Source: Microcoleus sp. AS-A8 (GTDB lineage: Bacteria; Cyanobacteriota; Cyanobacteriia; Cyanobacteriales; Coleofasciculaceae). From it: a stretch of DNA of 64,000 bases. The stretch is taken from NCBI GenBank assembly GCA_039962225.1, contig JAMPKV010000002.1, positions 496,001 through 560,000 of the forward strand, in the 5' to 3' direction. Position 1 is the first letter of the stretch. Each line of letters starts with the position of its first letter. The notes below the pieces were generated by a model. It was not told where the DNA came from and did not search any database. It worked only from the letters and a program-made list of their open reading frames with translations. Made by a program: the position numbers and the translations under genes. Below, one piece after another: positions 10,254 through 19,678 of this stretch.

Positions 10254-10913
10254 GTGAGCTTGTGGACTGACCCCACCTCAACCCCTCCAAGCTCAACTCC
10301 TAATGTCGGGAAATTAGGAGAACAGCTCGTGGCGCAGTGGCTACAGACGCAAAATTGGCTAATTTTACATCACCGTTGGCGTTGCCGCTGGGGAGAAATC
10401 GATTTAATTGCCCAACACGCCGAGTGGGAAACTGGGGGAGACTTGGGACAGAAGCATTCCTTACCCAACCTTAAAACCCACCCCAAGCTTCATCTTCGCC
10501 CAACGAAGTCCCACGTCACTAACCCCGCCTCCTCATTGGCATTTGTCGAGGTCAAAACTCGTTCATCAGGAAACTGGGATGCGGATGGACGCTTGGCGAT
10601 TACACAACAAAAGCAAGCTAAACTTTGGCGGACAGCCCAACTGTTTCTGGCAGAACATCCGGATTTGGCACATCTTCCCTGTCGCTTTGATGTTGCCCTC
10701 GTCAGCTACCAGAGGATTTCCCAAGGTTCACGTCGCGTTAGCCAAACGTCTGTTTCACCGCATTCTGCCGATCCCTCTTCCTGGCCCGTAGCGATTGACA
10801 AAGGAAACGGCAGACAAGTTCCATCCATTCAGCTAGGTCAACCCCTTTTCACAGCAGGATATCGGCTAATCTTGCAAGACTATATTCCATCAGCTTTTGA
10901 GGGTCTCGACTAA
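10254..10913 (+). CDS. YraN/UPF0102 family nuclease-like protein with extra insertions
   Basis: A restriction-endonuclease-fold protein of unknown cellular role. Core motifs are GKLGEQLVAQWL, WRCRWGEIDLIAQH and FVEVKTRSSG (the E...D...ExK nuclease signature). Family members are usually about 120 residues; this one has about 219 from the GTG at 10254. The excess is a roughly 35-residue Pro/His/Lys-rich insertion between GEIDLIA and the FVEVKTR strand, and a second insertion before the C-terminal strand (GYRLILQDYI). The frame extends upstream to a TTG at 10200, but the GTG gives a more ordinary N-terminus. Confidence 0.8.
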   Translation: MSLWTDPTSTPPSSTPNVGKLGEQLVAQWLQTQNWLILHHRWRCRWGEIDLIAQHAEWETGGDLGQKHSLPNLKTHPKLHLRPTKSHVTNPASSLAFVEVKTRSSGNWDADGRLAITQQKQAKLWRTAQLFLAEHPDLAHLPCRFDVALVSYQRISQGSRRVSQTSVSPHSADPSSWPVAIDKGNGRQVPSIQLGQPLFTAGYRLILQDYIPSAFEGLD

Positions 10914-11024
10914 AAGAACAAACTCCGCAGATGACATTGATTCTGAATCAAAGAGTTCATCTACGTTTTATGGAAATGTTGTGAGAGAGCCATTGTATCG
11001 AATGCACGAAACTCAACCCTCAAA

Positions 11025-11414
11025 TTAGGCTAATGTTTCTGGGCAGTATCCTAACCCCATCGTGAATTGCTGACGAAAGGCTTCAATATCGCTCCGGTCA
11101 GGATTACCATGAGAAACAACAGCAACTTGATAGCGACGCATCACATCGATGGGCGACTGTCCTGTCTCCAAGCTCCAAAGAGCCATTTGTAGACGAATTT
11201 CAGGGTCGTAGGGAATCCCTAATTCGTTCATGAATGAGCGAAAATCTCCATGCTGGTGCGGAGTGAGGGGGCCGTTCATCTTAACCTTGATCACCCAGCC
11301 GTCAATCTGATGAATCACCGTCATAGATTGAATGGGTAGCTGGTGCATCGAGTTCAGATACTCAACCACTCGTAGTGTCAGGCTGGCGTTAGCCAAAAAG
11401 TAGAGGTAATCCAT
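11025..11414 (-). CDS. Conserved-looking hypothetical protein, 129 residues
   Basis: A small soluble alpha/beta protein starting MDYLYFLANASLTLRVVEYL, with no signal peptide, membrane segment or catalytic signature. Codon use and the AGGAGG-like sequence upstream (complement of CCAAGGAGGTC near 11430) support a real gene. I do not recognise a family. It is convergent with yraN, and queA starts downstream on the other strand. Confidence 0.65.
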   Translation of the reverse strand: MDYLYFLANASLTLRVVEYLNSMHQLPIQSMTVIHQIDGWVIKVKMNGPLTPHQHGDFRSFMNELGIPYDPEIRLQMALWSLETGQSPIDVMRRYQVAVVSHGNPDRSDIEAFRQQFTMGLGYCPETLA

Positions 11415-11596
11415 AGTGGTTCTTGGCTGAAAACTCCAAGGAGGTCTATACCTTTAATTGTGGCAAGAGCTAGATCAGACGGGTAGGGGCAATGCCCCCG
11501 ATGTGGGATAGGGGACTTTACCCATTTTTGTGTCTAGTTGAGGAATCTCCTCTCAGTAAAATAACGGTTGACAGAATTGTTCAAAACACTAAACCT

Positions 11597-12823
11597 ATGG
11601 ATGATGCTCAGTCTCAACCCTCTGATGTCTCTAGTGAGAGGGCGGCTTTTCTCAAGCGCGACACCGTCACTGACTTGCGGCTGAGCCAGAGTTGCCAGTT
11701 AGACGAATCGCTTTCTAGCTATGACTATGTACTGCCTCAGGAGAGGATTGCCCAAACTCCTCTCCCCCAAAGAGATGGTTCGCGCCTGTTAGTTGTAGAT
11801 TCGCCCACTCACCACACTCATGGCATTTTCCGCGATTTACCCAAGCTGTTACGCTCCGGTGATCTGTTAGTGCTAAATAATACCCGCGTCATACCGGCTC
11901 GACTCTATGGCTATAAATCGACAGGAGCACCCGTGGAGGTATTGCTCTTGGAAGAGCGACCGGATAACTGTTGGTTAGCACTTGTCAAACCGGGCAGGCG
12001 TCTCAAACCTGGGGCTAAGATTTTGTTTGAACCGCAGCTACAGGGAACACCATCCCCCACCACTCCCCCATTACCCAATGGGGGTACTCCCCCAGTCCCT
12101 CCTCTGAGTGCGACAGTTCTAGCCAGAGATGAGGCGACCAGTGGGCGTCTGTTGCAGTTTGATCTTCCCCCTGAGGAATCCTTGGCAGCGCTGCTGGTGC
12201 AATATGGACAGGTACCACTCCCCCCCTATATCACGGATACCCAAGCGTTACCGGAACAGTATCAAACTGTTTATGCACAAATTCCGGGTGCGATCGCAGC
12301 TCCCACGGCTGGGCTACACTTTACGCCAGAGTTACTCGAACAATGTCGGCAACAGGGTATCCGACAGGCATCGGTAACCCTACACGTCGGTATCGGCACG
12401 TTTCGCCCTGTGGAAGTGGAGGATATTACCCACCACGCCATGCATAGTGAGTGGTTAGAAGTCCCCCAGTCCACCGTAGAACTGATTCGGGCGACGAAAG
12501 CATCGGGGGGACGGGTGATTGCTGTCGGAACAACGGTGGTGAGAGCACTAGAAGGAGCGGCAGTGGGTGGGGAATTGCAGCCTTTTGCGGGTAAGACGGA
12601 GTTGTTCATTTATCCGGGATATCAGTGGCGCGTGGTGGATGGGTTGATTACCAATTTCCACTTACCCCGCTCTAGTTTGTTGATGTTAGTGAGTGCCTTG
12701 ATTGGGCGTCAGCGCTTGTTGGCGTTGTACCAAGAGGCGATCGCTCATGATTATCGCTTCTATTCCTTTGGGGATGCCATGCTAATTTTGCCAGACGCCA
12801 GAGAACGGAAAATGATATGCTAA
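11597..12823 (+). CDS. queA: S-adenosylmethionine:tRNA ribosyltransferase-isomerase
   Basis: QueA transfers and isomerises the ribosyl group of SAM onto 7-aminomethyl-deazaguanine in tRNA, giving epoxyqueuosine. Motifs: [95 protein letters not shown] at 11597 still leaves a 45-residue Ser-rich lead before the conserved LSSYDYVLP; the frame stays open to 11492, and TTG at 11675 would give a more typical length. An insertion rich in Pro/Thr/Gly at 12040-12110 carries a DNA palindrome. Confidence 0.95.
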   Translation: MDDAQSQPSDVSSERAAFLKRDTVTDLRLSQSCQLDESLSSYDYVLPQERIAQTPLPQRDGSRLLVVDSPTHHTHGIFRDLPKLLRSGDLLVLNNTRVIPARLYGYKSTGAPVEVLLLEERPDNCWLALVKPGRRLKPGAKILFEPQLQGTPSPTTPPLPNGGTPPVPPLSATVLARDEATSGRLLQFDLPPEESLAALLVQYGQVPLPPYITDTQALPEQYQTVYAQIPGAIAAPTAGLHFTPELLEQCRQQGIRQASVTLHVGIGTFRPVEVEDITHHAMHSEWLEVPQSTVELIRATKASGGRVIAVGTTVVRALEGAAVGGELQPFAGKTELFIYPGYQWRVVDGLITNFHLPRSSLLMLVSALIGRQRLLALYQEAIAHDYRFYSFGDAMLILPDARERKMIC

Positions 12824-12921
12824 TACCTTTCTTAGCCATACTGGCTTTGTATTGAAGCGATTAAAATCTGGGTAAACACTGATACTCAAAGCTAGTAGCC
12901 ACCGGGGACGGTTTTCTACCT

Positions 12922-14376
12922 ATGTTCAAATACTACAAACAGATCCCGTTGCTTGCCGCCACCCTGATCAGTTTCGGGTTGACAAGTGCCAGTCCTGCCT
13001 TCGCTCAGCGGATCGAAGGTTTGTACAGTGAAAATCTTGAGGCCGCTTCTTCCTTTCAAGTGGGATTAACGCTGTATAATCGCAGCGACTTTGAAGGGGC
13101 AGAACAGGCGTTGCGGAGAGCGCTGCAATTCGACCCTTTTATTCCCATGGCGCATTATTTGTTGGGAAATTCTCTGTTCCAGCAAGGTAAAACGGATCTG
13201 GCGACGGATCAATACCGCCGTGCCCTTGCTCTTGACCCAAATATGGCAGAGGCTTACTACAACCTAGGCTTGACCATGTATCGACAAGGGAACGTGGGCG
13301 AAGCCATTAGCCAGTATCAAAAAGCGCTTTCGATCAAACCGAATCTCCCCGAAGCTCGCTATAACATGGCTTTGGCGTTAGAGTCTCAAGGTCGAACCCA
13401 AGAGGCGCTCACCGAGTATAATCAAGCGATCGCACTCAACCCCAACAATGTAGGTGCGCCATATAATATGGGGTTGCTTTATGTCAGGCAAAATCAAATA
13501 GAACCCGCCATTACCGCATTCCAACAAGCGGTGGCGCTCAATCCTGACTTAATTGAAGGGCACTATCAATTGGGGATACTGCAAGCTCGACAAGGCCGGT
13601 GGAAGGAAGCTGAAGAGTCGTTGAGGACAGTCACCAAGTTAGACCCCAAATTCGCTCAGGCTCAGTACCAATTGGGTATGGTGTTGGCAGAGCGGGGGGA
13701 TTTTGAGGGGGCTGGCGATCGCTTTGCCTGGGTCACAGGTCTCGAACCCAATAATGTCGATGTCTATCGACGCCTAGGGGCAGCGCGGCTCAAAACGCGT
13801 CAGTACGATCAAGCTGTTACGGCTCTCCAGACCGCCGTGCGCCTCGAACCCAACGACGCTATGGCACGTTATAACTTGGGAGTCGGGCTACAGCAGCTCA
13901 AGCAATATCCAGAAGCGCTGGTGCAATACCAACAGGCGATTCTCCTCAACCCCAACATGCCCGATGCCTTTTTTAACTTGGGTGTCACGCTAGAACAGTC
14001 TCAACGGCGAGACGAAGCCATGTCGTTTTTGCTCCAAGCCAAGAGCCTATACTCCTACCAAGGCAATTTGCAGAAGGTAGACGAAATTGACCAGTACATG
14101 CAGAAGCTAGCGGCACAACCCAGCATCCCAGGGCTGATTCAGCCAGTCCAAGGCCCAACGATGGTTCCCCCAAGACCTTTGACACAGCCGCCGACGATGG
14201 CTCCACAACAGCCTAGTTCACCTCGCTTGACTCCTTTTACACCACCTCCTAGGGTGGCTCCACAACAGCCTAATTCACCTCGCCTGACTCCTTTAACACC
14301 ACCCCCTAGGGTGGCTCCACAACAGCCTAGTTCACCTCGCCTTATTCCGTTTAATCAGGAGCGGTTAAATCGGTAA
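12922..14376 (+). CDS. Secreted TPR-repeat protein with Pro-rich C-terminal repeats
   Basis: 484 residues. A signal peptide (ending SPAFA) is followed by about nine tetratricopeptide repeats from residue 45 to 385 (for example AEAYYNLGLTMYRQGNVGEAI, PEARYNMALALESQGRTQEAL), a scaffold for protein-protein binding, probably in the periplasm. From about residue 395 the tail is Pro/Gln-rich with three near-identical blocks based on APQQPSSPRLTPFTPPPRV. Partner unknown. Its last 12 bases overlap the 3' end of the convergent ktrA. Confidence 0.88.
   Translation: MFKYYKQIPLLAATLISFGLTSASPAFAQRIEGLYSENLEAASSFQVGLTLYNRSDFEGAEQALRRALQFDPFIPMAHYLLGNSLFQQGKTDLATDQYRRALALDPNMAEAYYNLGLTMYRQGNVGEAISQYQKALSIKPNLPEARYNMALALESQGRTQEALTEYNQAIALNPNNVGAPYNMGLLYVRQNQIEPAITAFQQAVALNPDLIEGHYQLGILQARQGRWKEAEESLRTVTKLDPKFAQAQYQLGMVLAERGDFEGAGDRFAWVTGLEPNNVDVYRRLGAARLKTRQYDQAVTALQTAVRLEPNDAMARYNLGVGLQQLKQYPEALVQYQQAILLNPNMPDAFFNLGVTLEQSQRRDEAMSFLLQAKSLYSYQGNLQKVDEIDQYMQKLAAQPSIPGLIQPVQGPTMVPPRPLTQPPTMAPQQPSSPRLTPFTPPPRVAPQQPNSPRLTPLTPPPRVAPQQPSSPRLIPFNQERLNR
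14190..14355 (+). repeat. Tandem repeats of about 60 bp in the 3' end of the TPR gene
   Basis: Three tandem copies of a roughly 60-bp unit beginning GTGGCTCCACAACAGCCTA (the first copy is slightly diverged) encode the Pro-rich tail blocks. The unit length is a multiple of three, so copies can be gained or lost in frame. Confidence 0.8.
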
Positions 14377-15060
14377 GCGGTCAATGTCTGCGTTCGAGCC
14401 AATGATCACCATCGCTAAACCCTTATGCAGGCGCTTGTTGGGGTCGGGGTTAATTTCAAATTGATCGTTCTGTCCAATCGCCAATAAATTCACGCCATAG
14501 CGGTTACGGAGTTCTAGTTCCGTGACCGTTTTGCCATGAAATTCTTCCGGCACCAACACTTCCACAATACTATTATTGGGATCGAGATCGAAGCGTTCTA
14601 GGATGGACGGTTTCGTCAACAATCTTGCCAAGGCACAACCTGCCTCATTTTCTGGGAAAACCACATGATCGGCTCCCACCCGCTGCAACAGTTTACCGTG
14701 AACTTCTGAAGAGGCTTTGGCAACCACATAAGGAACACCAGCTTCTTTGACATTCAGCGTCGTAACAATACTTTCTTGCAAATAGTTACCAATTGCAATA
14801 ATTACCGTATCAAATTCAAAAATCCCTGCTTCTTTCAGCGCCAGCGGTTCGGTAGAGTCCAACTGCACTGCATGAGCCACAATTTGGTCACTCAAGACTT
14901 GAGCCACACGTTTTTCATCAACATCTGTTCCTAGTACTTCATAGCCTAATTGGTGCAGAGAGCCACAAACAGCCCGACCAAAACGCCCTAATCCAATCAC
15001 GGCAAATTGTTTATTGTCTCGGCGTAGATTGCGAAAGAACCTGAAAGATGACAAATTCAC
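14365..15060 (-). CDS. ktrA: KtrA/TrkA-type potassium-transport regulatory subunit
   Basis: A 231-residue cytosolic RCK protein that forms a ring gating the membrane subunit KtrB. RCK_N Rossmann domain: FAVIGLGRFGRAVCGSLH, acidic ligand in GTDVDEKRV, then a TrkA_C domain (VLVPEEFHGKTVTELELRNR, DRLP). The start is the GTG at 15060 (VNLSSFRFFRNLRRDNKQFAV), which matches the usual N-terminus better than the upstream ATG at 15114. It follows ktrB on the same strand after 288 bp, so co-regulation is likely. Its 3' end overlaps the TPR gene by 12 bp. Confidence 0.92.
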   Translation of the reverse strand: MNLSSFRFFRNLRRDNKQFAVIGLGRFGRAVCGSLHQLGYEVLGTDVDEKRVAQVLSDQIVAHAVQLDSTEPLALKEAGIFEFDTVIIAIGNYLQESIVTTLNVKEAGVPYVVAKASSEVHGKLLQRVGADHVVFPENEAGCALARLLTKPSILERFDLDPNNSIVEVLVPEEFHGKTVTELELRNRYGVNLLAIGQNDQFEINPDPNKRLHKGLAMVIIGSNADIDRLPI

Positions 15061-15348
15061 ACGTTTTCCTTTTTTATCAAGGTGTAGCTGAGTCGAGGTG
15101 CCCACATCAAGCAACTGAAGTTGGCAATAATCATAAATTCCAGACTAGCAAGGAATGGGGGAGAGGGATGGAACGTTTTAATCTTCTGATACCAATTTTC
15201 ATGAACGCTGCAATTGAGTCCAATCTCCCCAAGTTCATCTTCTGAGTGTTAATTGATTAAGGGGCGAACCAGAAAGTTGCCAGGAATCTCAAGCCCCAAC
15301 AAATTAACCTTCTATCTTTCAACCTCCAATCATCCAGTTGCTTACAGA

Positions 15349-16683
15349 TTATCCCACAAGTAAATTCTCTTCGGGGAGGTGCACTCGACTGGGACGAGGG
15401 TCTCCCAAAAGTGCCGTCATCAGCAGTAAAACCCCCACCCGTCCGATGTACATGGTAGCAATCAAAACCAGCTTTGCGCCGACTGAGAGACCGGCAGTAA
15501 TACCTGTGGAAAGACCTACTGTGCAAAACGCTGATACAACTTCCAACAAGATACGGATAAAATCTACGTTTGGATCGGTGAGGGTAATTAATGCGGTTGA
15601 GATGATCACAGTTGTCGCTGAACCTAGTAAGACACCAACCGCTTTTAAAACGAGATTGATGGCTATCTGCCGTTCATAGAGCTGGACTTCCTCTTTTCCT
15701 TGTAAAATCGCCTTCGTGCAACTCGTCAAAACTCGTAATGTTGTGGTTTTAATTCCACCCGCTGTCCCACCGGGACTGCCTCCAATAAACATCAGTCCAA
15801 CTGTGAGAAATAAAGCGGCTGTCGTCATCTTGCTGTAATCAACAGAATTAAAGCCTGCTGTTCTGGGTGTGACAGCTTGAAACCACGCCGCCAGTAATTG
15901 GTCTTTAAAACTTAGATTACCCAAGGTGCCTGGATTATGGAATTCGGTCAAGAAAATGCCAATTGTCCCAATTATTAAAATAACCAAGGTCGTACTGGTA
16001 ACAACCTTGAAATTCAAGGAAAAGTTAATGCGTTTAGTTCTTTTCCCCAATCGATCGCGTATCCCTAAATATGTTTCAATAATCACCTGATAGCCAATAC
16101 CGCCAAAGATAATGAGTGACGTAATAACGAAGTTAACAGTGATGGAGGATTGATAGCCAATTAAATTATCCTTAAATAGGCTAAAACCAGCATTATTCCA
16201 AGCACTAACACTATGGAAAACTGACAACCAAAGCCCATAATCTAATCCATACTTTGGCGCAAATACGGGTAAGAGCAGAAAAATACCCGTAATTTCAAAA
16301 ATAAGGACAGTGGCAATGATAGAACGGATGAGTTGGGCGCTATCTTGGAGACCCGGTCGAGACAGTTCTTCTTGAATTCCCCTTTTATGCCTCAATTGAA
16401 ACCGATAACCCACGAGGAGGATGAGAAAGGTGGTTGTGGTCATGTAGCCCAGCCCCCCCAACTGAACCAGTATGAGGATAAAGAGCTGACCCCAGAAAGA
16501 AAAATGGGTGCCGGTATCGACAACAATATGACCCGTGACACAGACAGCAGAGGTCGTTGTGAACAGCGCAACTAGCGGATCGTTCCATGTCCCAGCGCTG
16601 GTAGAAATCGGTAGCATCAGGAAAAAGGTGCCTACGGTAATCACCGCAAGAAATCCGAGGCAGATGGTGCGCGAAATGGTCAT
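15349..16683 (-). CDS. ktrB: KtrB/TrkH-type potassium uptake channel subunit
   Basis: A 444-residue membrane protein of the Trk/Ktr/HKT superfamily with four pore-loop repeats: TTTSAVCVTGHIVVDTGTHF, SVSAWNNAGFSLF, TPRTAGFNSVDYSKM and VSAFCTVGLSTGIT. The Gly in each pore loop (for example VTG, NAG, TAG, TVG) forms the K+ filter. Start chosen at ATG 16683 (MTISRTICLGFLAVI), matching family N-termini; the upstream 23 codons are probably untranslated. Paired with ktrA downstream, this is a Na+-dependent K+ uptake system known from cyanobacteria to matter in hyperosmotic stress. It is divergent from the tocopherol methyltransferase. Confidence 0.93.
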   Translation of the reverse strand: MTISRTICLGFLAVITVGTFFLMLPISTSAGTWNDPLVALFTTTSAVCVTGHIVVDTGTHFSFWGQLFILILVQLGGLGYMTTTTFLILLVGYRFQLRHKRGIQEELSRPGLQDSAQLIRSIIATVLIFEITGIFLLLPVFAPKYGLDYGLWLSVFHSVSAWNNAGFSLFKDNLIGYQSSITVNFVITSLIIFGGIGYQVIIETYLGIRDRLGKRTKRINFSLNFKVVTSTTLVILIIGTIGIFLTEFHNPGTLGNLSFKDQLLAAWFQAVTPRTAGFNSVDYSKMTTAALFLTVGLMFIGGSPGGTAGGIKTTTLRVLTSCTKAILQGKEEVQLYERQIAINLVLKAVGVLLGSATTVIISTALITLTDPNVDFIRILLEVVSAFCTVGLSTGITAGLSVGAKLVLIATMYIGRVGVLLLMTALLGDPRPSRVHLPEENLLVG

Positions 16684-16836
16684 GGAGAGTTTGACTAAAA
16701 AATCATTGTTGCAGCTTACCTCTAAAAAAAGAACTTTAAAATACCAGGACAAGAAGAGACATCTGCCCTGTACTTTTGATGGAGCAGGAGTTTGTCTGCT
16801 AGGCTAATTCCGGTCTACCCATCAGCGCAGCAATCC

Positions 16837-17706
16837 ATGACTTCTACTCTCAAAAGCCAAATTCAACAATTTTATGACGCCTCTTCCGGTTTGTGGGAAC
16901 AAGTATGGGGCGAACACATGCACCACGGCTACTACGGCCCTACTGGCAAAGAGAAAAAAGAACGGCGTCAGGCACAAATTGACCTGATTGAGGAAATGCT
17001 CAACTGGGCACAGGTAAGTGACTTAAGGACAACCCCAGGACGTTGCCCACAAATTCTCGATGTCGGTTGTGGCATTGGCGGCAGTTCTCTTTACCTAGCA
17101 CAAAAGTTCAATGCTCAGGCTACAGGGATTACTTTAAGTCCAGTGCAAGCAAAAAGAGCAACCGCACGAGCACAGGAAGCGGGGTTAGGGACAGAGGTAC
17201 AGTTCCAAGTTGCCGATGCCCTAGATATGCCTTTCGCCGATCACTCGTTTGATTTGGTTTGGTCGATGGAAAGTGGCGAACACATGCCGGATAAAGAAAA
17301 ATTTCTCCAGGAGTGCTACCGGGTACTTAAACCAGGCGGAACCTTCCTGATGGCAACCTGGTGTCATCGCCCCATCACACCCGCAACGGGAGAGTTAACG
17401 GCAGATGAAAAGCAGCATTTAGAGGAAATATACCGAGTTTACTGCTTACCTTATGTCATTTCGCTGCCGGAGTATGAAGCGATCTCCCGTAGTCTCCCCC
17501 TGCAAAACATTCGCACGGCTGATTGGTCGGATGCAGTTGCACCCTTTTGGGATATCGTGATGAATTCAGCACTGGACCCTAAAGCGATTGTCGGCTTGAT
17601 CCAAAGCGGTTGGAGTACGATACAAGCCGCATTGTCCTTAGGATTGATGAGCCGAGGCTACCGAAGTGGGTTGATTCGGTTTGGGTTACTGTGTGGCACT
17701 AAGTAA
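16837..17706 (+). CDS. Gamma-tocopherol methyltransferase
   Basis: A 289-residue SAM-dependent methyltransferase expected to convert gamma- to alpha-tocopherol, the last step of vitamin E synthesis. Signature motifs: FYDASSGLWEQVWGEHMHHG, LDVGCGIGGSSLYLA (SAM site), SLVWSMESGEHMPDK-like segment at DLVWSMESGEHMPD, YRVLKPGG, ATWCHRPI, VYCLPYVISLPEYE and ADWSDAVAPFW. These match VTE4-type enzymes rather than generic class I methyltransferases. Start chosen at ATG 16837 (MTSTLKSQIQQFYDAS); an upstream ATG at 16792 would add 15 atypical residues. Confidence 0.88.
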   Translation: MTSTLKSQIQQFYDASSGLWEQVWGEHMHHGYYGPTGKEKKERRQAQIDLIEEMLNWAQVSDLRTTPGRCPQILDVGCGIGGSSLYLAQKFNAQATGITLSPVQAKRATARAQEAGLGTEVQFQVADALDMPFADHSFDLVWSMESGEHMPDKEKFLQECYRVLKPGGTFLMATWCHRPITPATGELTADEKQHLEEIYRVYCLPYVISLPEYEAISRSLPLQNIRTADWSDAVAPFWDIVMNSALDPKAIVGLIQSGWSTIQAALSLGLMSRGYRSGLIRFGLLCGTK

Positions 17707-17784
17707 TCCTATCGCTGACTGAGAAGGCCAGAAATTTCTTTATTTGCCTTCCCCCATCCTCGTATGAGCTCCGGTCCCTGATTT

Positions 17785-19083
17785 TCAGGAGTTTTTCTGG
17801 GCGATCGCCTGGAATTGTTCTGCCTCTAACAAAAGCGGATTAACATCATACCAGCGTCCTTGCTCGTCCTCATATTCCAAAACAAAGCGCGATCGCTGTA
17901 AGACTTCATCTGCTGCTTCTTGCGTCAAACGACGGTCTTTCGCTACGCGCACGAGCAACTCCCACTCGTGGTCATCGACGGCAACAACCAAGCTATCGCG
18001 ACTTTCTCGAATTACGGCTTCCACAGAAGTGCGCGATAAGGGTAGTTCTCCTTCTTCAAAACCTCTGTTGAGCATCTCTAGCAACGTCCCCACATTTCCG
18101 CCACTAATGCGGCACAGTCGGTCTAAGGTTTCTGGAGTATCAAAAATGTCTGTAATCCGCTTGAGGCGTTCTTCTGGCTGAAGTTTGGGAAAAGCTCGAA
18201 CCATGACCATCTGCCGCATGAGTTCCATCCCCTGTTCACAGTTACGACCATCCCGGTGCTGCACGGGAATCATGGGTAGTAGGATCGGGGTCACACCAAA
18301 GCGCTGCTGGAGAACAACATATTCCTCCGAGAAAACTAATCCCAGGGGAAATGTATAGATCATGTGGCAGTTAAGTTCGCGTAGCTGAGCTGCTTGCTCA
18401 ATAAATAGGTTTTCGTAGTGGTGGCATCCCCAGACGTTGCGGGGACTGTCTAAGCGGTCTAAGCCATCCACAATCACGACTAAGCCTTTTTTGCCCTGAC
18501 TTTGAAGCTGTTCGTTTGCAGGTGGCAACAATTTCTCGTTAATTGTTGCCACAAGGTTATAGTTACAGCTTGCCAAAATATGCCGTAGGTAGTTGCGAAG
18601 CTTGACATTGCTTTTCAGGGCAGAGATTAACTGATCGAGTCCTAAGGAGACGGGGGAAATTTCGGGTAACTCTGAGAGGGCACTGAGCAGATGAGTACAG
18701 AATTGTTCTGAGATATTGATCTTTGAGGCTTCCAAGCTTTGAATGATGCGCTGGGCGATCGCAATCATCAGAATGTCAATATCTAAATCGGCCAAATCCA
18801 CATCGTCCTTGGCATCGAAATAAACGACATGAAATGACTCCTGCTCTAGCTCTGTCTTGAGCTGAAGTAACTCTACCGTTTTGCCAGTACCGATGTATCC
18901 CGTAAACAACTGGCAAGTTGCCTTCTCCAACACGGTGCGTTGAATTGTTTCTTTCATCGCTCCCATGACTCTCAGACCCCGCACAGGTGAGTAATCGAGC
19001 TGATAGGGTTGATGATTATCACTATCACTCAATGTCTGACTAGGGTTACAGGCTTTGTAGAACCGATGGATATCTTGAGTCAT
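17785..19083 (-). CDS. AAA/ORC-like P-loop ATPase with winged-helix-like tail
   Basis: 432 residues. A Walker A GYIGTGKT (about residue 61-68) and a Walker B GLVVIVDGLDRL (about 223) mark an ATPase; sensor-like residues follow in HMIYTFPLGLVF, and the helical C-terminal part (LCRISGGNVGTLLEML, LLVRVAKDRRLTQEAADEVL) resembles the lid and winged-helix of Cdc6/Orc and STAND proteins. No effector domain (nuclease, protease, TIR) is attached. A role as an ATP-dependent regulator or DNA-associated switch is inference. It stands alone, 75 bp from the convergent methyltransferase gene. Confidence 0.75.
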   Translation of the reverse strand: MTQDIHRFYKACNPSQTLSDSDNHQPYQLDYSPVRGLRVMGAMKETIQRTVLEKATCQLFTGYIGTGKTVELLQLKTELEQESFHVVYFDAKDDVDLADLDIDILMIAIAQRIIQSLEASKINISEQFCTHLLSALSELPEISPVSLGLDQLISALKSNVKLRNYLRHILASCNYNLVATINEKLLPPANEQLQSQGKKGLVVIVDGLDRLDSPRNVWGCHHYENLFIEQAAQLRELNCHMIYTFPLGLVFSEEYVVLQQRFGVTPILLPMIPVQHRDGRNCEQGMELMRQMVMVRAFPKLQPEERLKRITDIFDTPETLDRLCRISGGNVGTLLEMLNRGFEEGELPLSRTSVEAVIRESRDSLVVAVDDHEWELLVRVAKDRRLTQEAADEVLQRSRFVLEYEDEQGRWYDVNPLLLEAEQFQAIAQKNS

Positions 19084-19453
19084 GGTTTAGTTTGAAGTCC
19101 AGGAAGGTAACAGGACGGTTCCCTTATACACGAGATCCTCGTCCTTTTCCGGTCAACTGGCTTTGCTAATTGCCAATTGAGGAGTTACTGCCTCTGCGGA
19201 AAGGTTTTTTCTGTTCTATTTTTAATACACAGTTTTGTCTTTTTGTCAAATTTTTTCGATAGGTTTACCCTGTAGCAAAATGTCCTTCGAGCTGATCGTA
19301 GACATTTTCAATTGACTAAATTTGTCTTGGGAAACCATTGGAATTTCAAATTCTAAAATTACCGACTTTCCTTGCTTCCAAGATGGCTCTATTTTATAGT
19401 GCAATTAATAGATTTACAGCATTATTAATACGTACTAACCAGGGGGTAGCGGC
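19084..19453. other. 370-bp AT-rich intergenic region upstream of the Mrp operon
   Basis: This lies between the ATPase gene start (minus) and the small ORF at 19454. It is AT-rich with T-runs around 19207-19258 and contains no recognised RNA or repeat. Promoters for the ATPase gene and the Mrp operon are expected here; I could not choose one. Confidence 0.5.
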
Positions 19454-19645
19454 ATGTCAGTCACAGCTATCAAGGACTCGTTCAGCCAACAAGGGCAAAA
19501 ATGGCATTACTGGAAAGTTCAAGAAGTTGCAAAAATCCTGGATAGCTATCGGGGAAAGGGTTTAACGATTGAAAAAATTGCTCATCCCCAGCGCCCCGGA
19601 GAAATCAAACTGCCTATCAGGAAGAGTTTATTTTTTCAAAAATAA
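19454..19645 (+). CDS. Small ORF, 63 residues, ahead of the Mrp operon
   Basis: ATG at 19454 has a plausible ribosome site AGGGGGT 7-8 bases upstream. The product begins MSVTAIKDSFSQQGQKWHYW and is basic, with no membrane segment. It ends 33 bp before the GTG of mrpC on the same strand and could be the first cistron of that operon. I do not recognise a family, so it may also be a chance frame. Confidence 0.35.
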   Translation: MSVTAIKDSFSQQGQKWHYWKVQEVAKILDSYRGKGLTIEKIAHPQRPGEIKLPIRKSLFFQK

Positions 19646-19678
19646 TTACAACCGACCTTTACCACACAGGCAATTCCC

